Below, one piece after another: positions 7,116 through 13,270 of a DNA stretch of 13,270 bases. The notes beneath the pieces are model-generated. The model was given only the letters and a program-made list of their open reading frames with translations. It was not told the origin of the DNA and searched no databases. Positions within the stretch are counted from its first letter, which is position 1, and each line of letters begins with the position of its first letter. A program made the translations under genes and the position numbers. The stretch is taken from assembly GCA_031255955.1 (NCBI GenBank), contig JAIRRO010000103.1, positions 1-13,270 on the forward strand, in the 5' to 3' direction. The DNA comes from Oscillospiraceae bacterium (GTDB taxonomy: Bacteria > Bacillota > Clostridia > Oscillospirales > Oscillospiraceae).

Positions 7116-7900
7116 TGGCGGGTGACGGACGAATGAATATTTTACAGATTAACGAGCTTACAATGCGTTTCGGCGGGGTTACAGCCGTTGACGGGCTGTC
7201 GATGGAGATAAACGACGGCGAAATCGTCGCGCTTATCGGACCCAACGGCGCGGGCAAAACCACGGCGTTCAACTGCGTCACGGGCGTGTATGAGCCGACC
7301 TCCGGCAAGGTGAGCTTTATGGGCAAGGAGATATCGCGCGGAACCTCTCCCGATAAAATCACGCGGCTCGGCATTGCGCGCACATTTCAAAATATACGTC
7401 TGTTCCGAACGATGACGGTGCTGGAAAACGTGCTGGCAGCCAAGCATATGCGAACGCGCCACAACGTGCTTACGGCAACGCTGCAGCTTAGTCGCCGCGA
7501 GGAAAAGCGCGTACACAGCGAGGCGCTTGAGCTGCTGGAGGAGCAGGGGCTGCTGCATCTGAAGGACGAAATTTCCGCCAATCTTCCATACGGCTTGCAG
7601 CGCCATTTGGAGATAGCGCGCGCCTTGGCAACAAGTCCGCGCCTGCTGCTGCTGGACGAGCCCGCCGCCGGAATGAATCCGCAGGAGACAGCGGAGCTGG
7701 CGGACACAATCCGCCGCATACGCGATAAATACTCCCTGACGGTGTTCATCATCGAGCATCATATGGACCTCATAATGCGGATTTCCGACCGCATATACGT
7801 CTTGGATTTCGGAAAGCTGATTGCGTCCGGCGCTCCGCGCGAGGTGCAGGCTAATCAACGCGTCATCGACGCGTATTTGGGTGTGGCAAACGATGCTTAA
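7115..7900 (+). CDS. livG: Branched-chain amino acid-type ABC transporter ATPase LivG
   Basis: One of two cytoplasmic ATPases energising the importer, 261 residues. Walker A GPNGAGKTT is at residues 42-50, the Q-loop glutamine at 92, the signature region L-P-Y-G-L-Q-R-H-L-E-I-A-R-A-L at 157-171, Walker B LLLLDEP at 177-183 followed by A-A-G-M-N-P, and the switch histidine in I-I-E-H-H. LivG proteins normally carry Y-G-x-Q-R-R in the signature rather than the canonical LSGGQ, so the degenerate form is expected. The ATG at 7115 overlaps the livM stop (TGATG) and has GGAGG (7103-7107) 7 nt upstream; an ATG at 7133 is a weaker alternative. Confidence 0.92.
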   Translation: MAGDGRMNILQINELTMRFGGVTAVDGLSMEINDGEIVALIGPNGAGKTTAFNCVTGVYEPTSGKVSFMGKEISRGTSPDKITRLGIARTFQNIRLFRTMTVLENVLAAKHMRTRHNVLTATLQLSRREEKRVHSEALELLEEQGLLHLKDEISANLPYGLQRHLEIARALATSPRLLLLDEPAAGMNPQETAELADTIRRIRDKYSLTVFIIEHHMDLIMRISDRIYVLDFGKLIASGAPREVQANQRVIDAYLGVANDA

Positions 7901-8591
7901 AATTCGTGATTTAAAAGTCAATTACGGCGCTATAGAAGCGGTGAAGGGCATATCCTTCGATGTGCCGGAAGGGAAAATCGTGACGCTTATCGGGGCTAAC
8001 GGCGCCGGAAAAAGCACGGTGTTGAAAGCCGTGTCCGGTTTGGTGAAGCCGAAAAGCGGCTCTGTCAGTTTTATGGATGAGGACATCACCTCAAAGGACG
8101 CCGCGCTTATCGTCGGGCGCGGGATTACGCTTGTCCCCGAGGGGCGGCGCATATTTTCTGATTTAACCGTTCTGGAAAACCTGAAAATAGGCGCGTTTTT
8201 ACGCCGGGACAGCCTGACAGAGGATTTGAACTGGGTGTTTCAGCTGTTCCCGCGCCTCAAGGAGCGCAGCTGGCAGCACGGAGGAACACTATCGGGCGGC
8301 GAGCAGCAGATGCTTGCCGTCGCGCGCGCGCTGATGAGCCGCCCGCGGCTTATGATGATGGACGAGCCGTCACTGGGGCTTGCCCCGCTTATCGTGCGGG
8401 ACATTTTTGATATAATCCGCGAGATAAATCAGCGCGGGGTGACAATTCTGCTCATTGAGCAAAACGCGAATATGGCGCTCGGCGCGGCTGACCTCGCCTA
8501 TGTAATGGAAACCGGACGCATCACAAAAAGCGGACCCGGCAGCGAACTGCTGCGCGACCCCGCCGTCAAAGCGGCGTATCTTGGGAGCTGA
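7893..8591 (+). CDS. livF: Branched-chain amino acid-type ABC transporter ATPase LivF
   Basis: The second ATPase, 232 residues from ATG 7893, the usual LivF length. Walker A GANGAGKST is at residues 34-42, LVPEGRRIF (80-88) is the LivF hallmark, the signature LSGGEQQMLAVARAL is at 133-147, Walker B LMMMDEP at 153-159 with S-L-G-L-A-P, and L-L-I-E-Q-N follows. LivF proteins have Q rather than H in that last switch position, so this is normal. The start overlaps livG by 8 nt, which implies coupled translation; a longer frame from 7821 is antiparallel to no signal and is rejected. It is the last liv gene; the opposing sigE ends 10 nt further on and no terminator lies between. Confidence 0.92.
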   Translation: MLKIRDLKVNYGAIEAVKGISFDVPEGKIVTLIGANGAGKSTVLKAVSGLVKPKSGSVSFMDEDITSKDAALIVGRGITLVPEGRRIFSDLTVLENLKIGAFLRRDSLTEDLNWVFQLFPRLKERSWQHGGTLSGGEQQMLAVARALMSRPRLMMMDEPSLGLAPLIVRDIFDIIREINQRGVTILLIEQNANMALGAADLAYVMETGRITKSGPGSELLRDPAVKAAYLGS

Positions 8592-8601
8592 GCCCCCCAC
8601 A

Positions 8602-9342
8602 TCAAATATACCTCGAAATATCGTGCCGCAGCCTCACGATTATGCGCTTTTCCAAGCGCGATATGTACGATTGCGATATGCCCATCATGTCGGCGACCTC
8701 TTTTTGCGTTTTTTCGCGGCGTCCCGCGAGTCCGAAGCGCATTATGATAATCTCGCGTTCGCGTTCAGAGAGCTTGTCGATGGCGCTCCACAGGAGCTTT
8801 TTGTCCGCGTCGTCCTCCAGCGGGTGCATCACCATATCGGCGTCCGTGCCTAAAATATCGGACAGCAGCAACTCGTTGCCGTCCCAATCGGAGCTTAGTG
8901 GTTCGTCGAAGGATATTTCCGTTCTGCGGGAGCTGATTTTGCGCAGATACATCAATATTTCGTTCTCAATGCAGCGGGAGGCATACGTCGCAAGCTTGAT
9001 GTTTTTGCCCGAGTCATACGTTCCCACGGCTTTGATAAGCCCGATCGTGCCGATTGATATGAGGTCCTCAAGATTCACCCCCGTGTTCTCAAAGCGCCGG
9101 GCTATGTATACGACAAGGCGAAGATTCCGCTCTGTCAGCGTCCGTTTTGCGTCGGCGTCACCGTGCGATAGCGCCTCCAGCAGCTCCGCCTCCTCCTCCC
9201 GCGTCAGGGGCGGCGGGAGGGTATCGCTGCCGCCGATGTACATTATCGCGGGCGGGGACGTGATGCCGAGCAGCGCAGCCGCCGCGCGAACGCGCAGCCG
9301 GAGCTGTGATAACAGAATTTTCGTCTTTGTCGTGAGCTTCAT
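8602..9342 (-). CDS. sigE: RNA polymerase sporulation sigma factor SigE (pro-SigE)
   Basis: SigE directs the early mother-cell programme of endospore formation. The 246-residue product has an N-terminal pro-sequence of about 34 residues with a basic, amphipathic stretch, followed by Y-I-G-G-S (35-39) and L-P-P-P-L, the region where B. subtilis pro-SigE is cleaved by SpoIIGA. Region 2 is nearly canonical: NLRLVVYIARRFENTG, EDLISIGTIGLIKAV and KLATYASRCIENEILMYLRK. FDEPLSSDWDGNELLLSDIL is also SigE-like. Region 4 holds the helix-turn-helix TQKEVADMMGISQSYISRLE at about 212-231. GGAGG (9355-9351) sits 8 nt before the ATG. It follows spoIIGA by 31 nt and is co-transcribed with it. In many sporulators sigG follows; here it does not. 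Confidence 0.95.
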   Translation of the reverse strand: MKLTTKTKILLSQLRLRVRAAAALLGITSPPAIMYIGGSDTLPPPLTREEEAELLEALSHGDADAKRTLTERNLRLVVYIARRFENTGVNLEDLISIGTIGLIKAVGTYDSGKNIKLATYASRCIENEILMYLRKISSRRTEISFDEPLSSDWDGNELLLSDILGTDADMVMHPLEDDADKKLLWSAIDKLSEREREIIIMRFGLAGRREKTQKEVADMMGISQSYISRLEKRIIVRLRHDISRYI

Positions 9343-9373
9343 TTTTTGTACCTCCGAATTTTAATTATTAATC

Positions 9374-10219
9374 CTACAACAGCGCCGAATACGTGAGATT
9401 ATCGGCGACATCGTTCGGGGAGAGCGCCACGATAATATCGCGGCACTCGCGTCCGTCAACGCGGGCGCGCGTCGGTCGGAACGCCGGTAAAATTCCGTTC
9501 GCCACGCCGACGGCGGTATACGGAATAGCGCGGAACACCACGCCGGTGCCCAGCCCGTTCAGCGCTGTCAGGGCGTCCGCCGAGCCTTGGGATACAGCCG
9601 CCTTAACGGCGGCGCTCACCGCGTCGCGCGTGGCTTCCGGAAACAGCGGCAGGGAGTCGCGCGCGGATATGACAGCGGCACGCGCGCCCGTCACGGGGTC
9701 GGACAGCGAATTGCCCGTGTCAGCCATCGCCCGCAGCGTCACCTCTCGCGTATCAACGGAGAGCCTCAGCGTCATCAGCCGTCCGCCGTCACGCGCGGCG
9801 CGGCGGAACACTACGGATAGCGTTACGTGGCAGAGGATAATCGCCGCGGCGAACAGCAGCGGATTTATTTTCCCGAGCCCTCTCCCGCCGCCAAGCATAG
9901 CCGCCGCCATAACCGCTCCCGCTGCCGCCGCCGACACGCCGAAGAACACCAGCGCCTGCCGAATAAATCTCCGCGTGCGTCCGAACGCGATGAACGCCAC
10001 GGCAAGCCCCGATAGCAGCTTCGCCATGGGCGAGGCGAGAAGCGGCGTTGCCCACAGCGCCGCCAGCACAGCATAAGCTCCGCCGACGGCTGCCCCCGCG
10101 CAGCAGCGAAGGCGGCGCGCCGGGAGTCCGCAGATTCCGGCGGCGGCAAGCAGGAGAAAATAGTTCATAACAGCATTTAGGGCAAAGATTTCATCTATGT
10201 AAACAACGCGCACGTCCAT
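9374..10219 (-). CDS. spoIIGA: Pro-SigE processing peptidase SpoIIGA
   Basis: SpoIIGA is a membrane aspartic protease at the sporulation septum that cleaves pro-SigE after a signal from the forespore. The N-terminal half has about five hydrophobic segments, the first beginning VVYIDEIFALNAVMNYFLLL as in the family. The soluble C-terminal half contains the catalytic motif A-D-T-G-N-S-L-S-D-P at about residue 166. Length, about 281 residues, is normal. The start is uncertain: ATG 10219 is used here, GTG 10222 is next to it, and GTG 10213 has a good site (GGCGGTGAT, 10226-10218) with the core 8 nt upstream. It heads the spoIIG operon with sigE. Confidence 0.9.
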   Translation of the reverse strand: MDVRVVYIDEIFALNAVMNYFLLLAAAGICGLPARRLRCCAGAAVGGAYAVLAALWATPLLASPMAKLLSGLAVAFIAFGRTRRFIRQALVFFGVSAAAAGAVMAAAMLGGGRGLGKINPLLFAAAIILCHVTLSVVFRRAARDGGRLMTLRLSVDTREVTLRAMADTGNSLSDPVTGARAAVISARDSLPLFPEATRDAVSAAVKAAVSQGSADALTALNGLGTGVVFRAIPYTAVGVANGILPAFRPTRARVDGRECRDIIVALSPNDVADNLTYSALL

Positions 10220-10230
10220 CACCGCCCTGT

Positions 10231-10264
10231 ATTATAGTCAAGCCCGCTCGGGTAATCTGTCGAA
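10231..10264 (-). promoter_or_regulatory. spoIIG promoter with Spo0A box
   Basis: On the minus strand a perfect -10 TATAAT (10236-10231) has no usable -35 at 17 nt. Instead TTCGACA (10264-10258), the exact complement of the Spo0A box TGTCGAA, ends 21 nt upstream of the -10, so it covers roughly -40 to -34. This is the arrangement known for the Spo0A-activated, SigA-dependent spoIIG promoter of B. subtilis. The predicted start near 10224 leaves a leader of only about 5-11 nt. Confidence 0.7.
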
Positions 10265-10272
10265 AATATGAA

Positions 10273-10301
10273 TTGACGGCGCGGAATGATTTTCGTATAA
10301 T
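10273..10301 (+). promoter_or_regulatory. Strong SigA-type promoter for the GT2-like gene and proC
   Basis: TTGACG (10273-10278) and a perfect TATAAT (10296-10301) are 17 nt apart, matching consensus at 11 of 12 positions. The Spo0A box at 10258-10264 lies just upstream of this -35, between the two divergent promoters. Confidence 0.78.
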
Positions 10302-10316
10302 GAAACGGTGGAAATA

Positions 10317-10326
10317 TGGAGGTGAT
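10317..10326 (+). promoter_or_regulatory. Strong Shine-Dalgarno site of the GT2-like gene
   Basis: TGGAGGTGAT is an almost full match to the 16S rRNA 3' tail. Its GGAGG core is 10 nt before ATG 10333; the GTG at 10327 is too close, at 4 nt. This fixes the start and excludes a longer product from 10273, where the -35 element lies. Confidence 0.75.
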
Positions 10327-10332
10327 GTGTTA

Positions 10333-11073
10333 ATGCTCAGCTTGGTGGCGGAGGAGGGCTTTGCCGTGCCGGGCGCAGGCTCCCGCGGCGCGCGGCGAAA
10401 CGCGGGATTAGCCTCTGCCGCAACGGAATTTATCGCCTTCGCGGACGCGGGCGATGACGCCGCGCCGGGATATTTTGACGCGCTGATATCAGCCGCCGTG
10501 TCGCACGGCGCGGATATTGCCGTCGGCAGCGGGGGCGATATTGATGAGGCATCAGTCTCCGGCGAGCGCGTTTTGGATGCGCCCGGCGCGCTGCTTGAGC
10601 ATCTGCGCGGCGGGGTGTTTTCGGAGAGCCTTACGGGCATAGTCCTCCGTCGGCGATTATTTGAGGGGGTGAGCTTCCCCGAAAATGTGCAGCTGTGCGA
10701 TTTGCCAGTCTGCTATAAGCTCTATGCCGCGGCGGGTACCGCCGTTGTCGTCGGCGGGCTGATATACCGGCGCGGCTTTACAGAACCTGACGAGCGGGAT
10801 TTGACGGCGGACTACATTGTGGAGCATCTGGCGGCATACCGCGAGCGCGAGGAATTCATAAGCGCGCGTTTTCCGGAGCTTCGGGACGCCGCGCGGCACG
10901 CCGAGTGGGCATATATGCTCTCTTCTGTGGAAAAAATCACGCGGCTGGGGCTGGCGCGCTGCTACGCGCCGCTGCGATATATGCGAAACGAGCTGAAAAC
11001 GTACAAGCAGACGTTTTGGGACTCCCCCTACACAACGGAGCGGGAGCGGGCTATGATGCAAATGTACGTATAA
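10333..11073 (+). CDS. Shortened GT2-like glycosyltransferase-related protein
   Basis: The 246-residue product lacks the N-terminal nucleotide-binding strand (the V-S-V-I-I-P-x-Y-N start) of family 2 glycosyltransferases. It begins within the part that reads A-R-R-N-A-G-L-A-S-A-A-T (residues 20-31), then E-F-I-A-F-A-D-A-G-D-D (32-42) in place of the usual D-x-D-D metal site, A-P-G-Y-F, and further on the acceptor-side pattern VLRRRLFEGVSFPE (104-117). Where related enzymes have E-D as catalytic base, here C122-D123 is found. No membrane segment is visible. The missing 70-odd residues are not encoded upstream, because that space holds promoters. It is probably not an active transferase; either a decaying gene or a protein with a changed role. 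It has strong expression signals, and proC follows after 39 nt. Confidence 0.68.
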   Translation: MLSLVAEEGFAVPGAGSRGARRNAGLASAATEFIAFADAGDDAAPGYFDALISAAVSHGADIAVGSGGDIDEASVSGERVLDAPGALLEHLRGGVFSESLTGIVLRRRLFEGVSFPENVQLCDLPVCYKLYAAAGTAVVVGGLIYRRGFTEPDERDLTADYIVEHLAAYREREEFISARFPELRDAARHAEWAYMLSSVEKITRLGLARCYAPLRYMRNELKTYKQTFWDSPYTTERERAMMQMYV

Positions 11074-11112
11074 AACGCGCGCCGGCGACAAGGCGGAAAG
11101 GGGCAAAATTAT

Positions 11113-11916
11113 ATGATTACGGGTTTTATCGGTGTCGGGAATATGGGCGGCGCGTTGCTGCGCGGGATGCTGCAGAGCGGCGCTCTGACGGCGGAAAACG
11201 CCTGCTGCTGCGACGGAGATTCCGCGAAAACAAATGCGCTTGCCTCGGAGCACGGCGTTTCGATAGCGGAGAGCGCCCCGGAACTTGCGCGGCGGTGCGA
11301 TTTAATTGTGCTTGCCGTAAAGCCGGACGCCGCGCCCTCTGTGCTGCAATCGATATCGGGGGCGCTCGGCAAGGATAAAATTCTGCTCTCCATCGTCCTC
11401 GGGCTTTCCATTAAAAAAATAACGATGCTGACGGGCGGCGCCTGCCGCGTCGTGCGTGTGATGCCGAACACCCCGGCGCTTGTCGGCGCGGGCGCGATGT
11501 GTACAGCCTTTGGAGAGGGCTTGACGGAGGCTGAAAAAGACAAAATTACAGCGCTTTTATCCGCCTGCGGCGAGGCTGCCGTTATGGATGAACGGCTGCT
11601 TGCGCGGATAACGGGACTGACGGCAAGCAGCCCGGCATATGTGTTTATTATGATAGACGCCATGGCGGACGCCGCGGTGCGCAACGGAATACCGCGCGCG
11701 ACAGCGCGCCGTCTCGCGGCGCAGGCTGTACTCGGCTCGGCGAAAATGGCGCTTGAATCCGACGAACACCCCGCACAGCTGAAGGACAACGTATGCTCCC
11801 CCTCCGGCAGCACGATAGAAGCTGTTCGCGCGCTGGAGCGTCACGGCTTCCGCTCCGCGATTATCGAGGCGATAATCGCCTGCGACGCCCGCGCGGAGGA
11901 AATAAGCGGCGGGTGA
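11113..11916 (+). CDS. proC: Pyrroline-5-carboxylate reductase
   Basis: ProC catalyses the last step of proline synthesis, reducing 1-pyrroline-5-carboxylate with NAD(P)H in the cytosol. The 267-residue product has normal length. The N-terminal Rossmann fold is shown by G-V-G-N-M-G-G (residues 7-13), L-A-V-K-P, and RVMPNTPALVGAG. The C-terminal substrate-binding and dimerisation domain has G-L-T-A-S-S-P-A-Y-V-F and EHPAQLKDNVCSPSGSTIEA. That last block is usually S-P-G-G-T-T-I; the S-P-S-G-S-T-I form here is a mild variant. AAAGGGG (about 11097-11103) lies 9 nt before the ATG. It is the second gene of a unit with the GT2-like gene, and no terminator follows; the stop codon abuts the helicase remnant on the other strand. 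Confidence 0.94.
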   Translation: MITGFIGVGNMGGALLRGMLQSGALTAENACCCDGDSAKTNALASEHGVSIAESAPELARRCDLIVLAVKPDAAPSVLQSISGALGKDKILLSIVLGLSIKKITMLTGGACRVVRVMPNTPALVGAGAMCTAFGEGLTEAEKDKITALLSACGEAAVMDERLLARITGLTASSPAYVFIMIDAMADAAVRNGIPRATARRLAAQAVLGSAKMALESDEHPAQLKDNVCSPSGSTIEAVRALERHGFRSAIIEAIIACDARAEEISGG

Positions 11917-13142
11917 GACCGGACAACCTCCGACATAGATACCTGCTGCGAGCCAAAGAGCCTATCGTATTCGCCGCGTGTGAGAACAGTATCATAGCCG
12001 CCGACAGCCTCGCCTTTATGCCTGTCGATACCCGTGTAAGACAGGCTGGAATCCTCATACCGCTTGAATTTATAAACTGCGTCATTCATAAGCGCGCCAT
12101 TGAACACGCCAAGCGACACAAGCAGCTCAAAATCTTTGACATCCAAGCCTGTGACCCGCTTGAACAGCCCCGGCTCCAGCTGCGTGATTACGTCTTTCAG
12201 GCTGTATTCGCGGAAGTCCGTCAAGTACATAAATACCGGAATGCGCGTCGCAAATTTGATGAGCTTTTCTTGAATCGCTTTGCGCTTGGATTTTAGTTCC
12301 TTTTCAGCGTCGGTCAGTTCTTTCTTCGCGGCGGGCGTGGGCTTCTCTCCGCTTGCCTTTGCCTTCTTCACCTTCTCGGAGGCAATAATAATATCGTTGA
12401 CGTCGTTGTTCAGGCTTCGGAAGCCTTCAATACTCATCAATGCCCGCATAGCGTCCTCATTCGCCATCAGGCGGGTAAGGGTGGCATTATCCACGTTGAC
12501 AAGGAGCGCGCTCTCCCAGCGCCGGGCAAGAAGCGTCGCCGACGTACCCGCCATTGCGATGTCAAGGATATCGCTTGCGCTGATTTGCTTCATTGTGCTG
12601 CCGTCATATGCGATAACCGGCAGAAAGTTGATAAACTCCGCGACCTTCTTTTCCGGGTTGCTTTCGTTTATGTCGAGCCTGCAGCTGTAATCAGAGATTT
12701 GCCTTAATGCGCGGTCAAGCGCGAAATCAAAGATATAGCATTCGCGCTTCATAATTTCGCGTTTGCCGCCGCCGGTATCGACCTCCCATGGGCTTTGTAC
12801 ACGAAACGCCGCTTGGAAGTAAGTCTCCGGACTTGACAGGTTGCGGAGCATAAAGATACCTGTCCACGGTTTAACAGTCACACCTGTGGTGAGTTTGCCG
12901 CAGGAGAGCGTGATGGTTTTTGTTTTGAGCGGGTCACCCATAGATTTTTGCACAGGGGCAAGGGCGGCAAGACCAACGCCGGCGCCTGTTCCGGCGCAGA
13001 CGTTGATTTCATAACTATGAAAAAAGGTGTTGTTCCTGTTCTTTAAATTGTAAATCTGGTCTTCTATAAACTCGCCGGAGTTTATTGCCCTGAACGGCGT
13101 CCCCGACAGATATAGATAGCGCGGAGTTGTGATGGGCAGGAA
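11841..13142 (-). pseudogene. Remnant of SF2-helicase subunit of a restriction-type protein
   Basis: The frame is open from about 13142 to a stop at 11841, with no start codon in context; the first in-frame GTG at 12953 would give 370 residues. It reads TPRYLYLSGTPFRAI, then SGEFIEDQIYN, then NTFFHSYEINVCAGTGAGVG, then TITLSCGKLTTGVTVKPWTG, and SSPETYFQAAFRVQSPWEVD, which are helicase motifs III, V and VI of large DEAD-box restriction proteins. Motifs I and II (Walker A and DEAH) are absent. From memory of the family, over 100 residues normally separate DQIYN from the NTFFH region, so an in-frame deletion is inferred at about 13045. A lysine-rich coiled-coil-like stretch lies near 12290-12370. 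The last 25 codons (11841-11916) are merely antisense to proC, so true homology stops near 11920. It could not act as a helicase. Confidence 0.75.
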
Positions 13143-13270
13143 GGTTTCGTTGGATACTGCTGGGCGACACGCTGCTCGACATTAACAGTCGTATAGCCGA
13201 CCTTAAGCAAGCCCTTATAGTCGGGGTTGCTTTCCTCGTAGGCATATATCATCGGATTCGCGTCCGGGCG
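13142..13270 (-). pseudogene. GIY-YIG/T5orf172-like nuclease fragment of the same gene (continues past window end)
   Basis: Reading leftwards from 13270 in frame gives MIYAYEESNPDYKGLLKVGYTTVN (first 20 residues from 13252) and then V-E-Q-R-V-A-Q-Q-Y-P-T-K, ending near 13145. K-V-G-Y-T with a following arginine in E-Q-R is the pattern of GIY-YIG-related T5orf172 domains, which occupy the N-terminus of some helicase-containing restriction proteins. The frame then runs into a stop at 13084-13082, while the helicase frame takes over at about 13142 in another phase. I infer a deletion removing the first helicase domain, with a frame change. The 5' part of the gene is outside the window. Confidence 0.55.

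Noticed and set aside
7142..7921. Minus-strand open frame of 259 codons over livG
   Set aside because: It lies opposite a well-supported ATPase gene, with no ribosome binding site or family resemblance.
11793..12296. Plus-strand open frame of 167 codons after proC
   Set aside because: It overlaps the end of proC in another frame and is antisense to the clearly homologous helicase remnant.
1..13270. CRISPR arrays, insertion sequences, rRNA genes, riboswitches or attachment sites
   Set aside because: No regularly spaced repeats, transposase-like frames, long terminal inverted repeats or recognisable riboswitch cores were seen on reading both strands.

Overview
The window looks like chromosomal DNA from an endospore-forming, GC-rich member of the Clostridia (Firmicutes). 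The reasons are the spoIIGA-sigE sporulation operon with a Spo0A-type box in its promoter, the rpsL-rpsG-fusA-tuf order of the str operon, strong Shine-Dalgarno sequences, and SigA-type promoters with extended -10 elements. The species cannot be named from the sequence alone.

Layout. 1-4289 (+): the 3' end of rpsL, then rpsG, fusA and tuf. tuf has its own promoter in the fusA-tuf gap and ends at a 13-bp perfect hairpin terminator. 4288-4731 (-): a small membrane-anchored protein of unknown function that shares this terminator. 4825-4901 (-): tRNA-Pro(CGG). 4995-8591 (+): a branched-chain amino acid-type ABC transporter, livH-livM-livG-livF, with a strong promoter but no substrate-binding protein gene. 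8602-10219 (-): sigE and spoIIGA (the spoIIG operon), convergent with livF across a 10-nt gap. 10333-11916 (+): a shortened, probably inactive GT2-like glycosyltransferase gene and proC. 11841-13270 (-): the eroded remains of a large GIY-YIG/SF2-helicase restriction-type gene.

How the genes work together. The first block makes translation factors. The liv block encodes two permeases and two ATPases and needs a binding protein from elsewhere. SpoIIGA is the membrane protease that activates pro-SigE in the mother cell, and the two are translated from one transcript. A 113-bp divergent region (10220-10332) holds the spoIIG promoter, a Spo0A box and a near-consensus promoter for the GT2-like gene, so sporulation control may reach that gene and proC too.

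The most unusual parts are three. The restriction/helicase remnant appears to have suffered two internal deletions and a 3' truncation abutting the proC stop codon. The spoIIG locus lacks its usual ftsZ and sigG neighbours. The glycosyltransferase-like gene has lost its nucleotide-binding N-terminus but keeps strong expression signals. I found no complete new system: no CRISPR array, insertion sequence or intact defence operon is visible.
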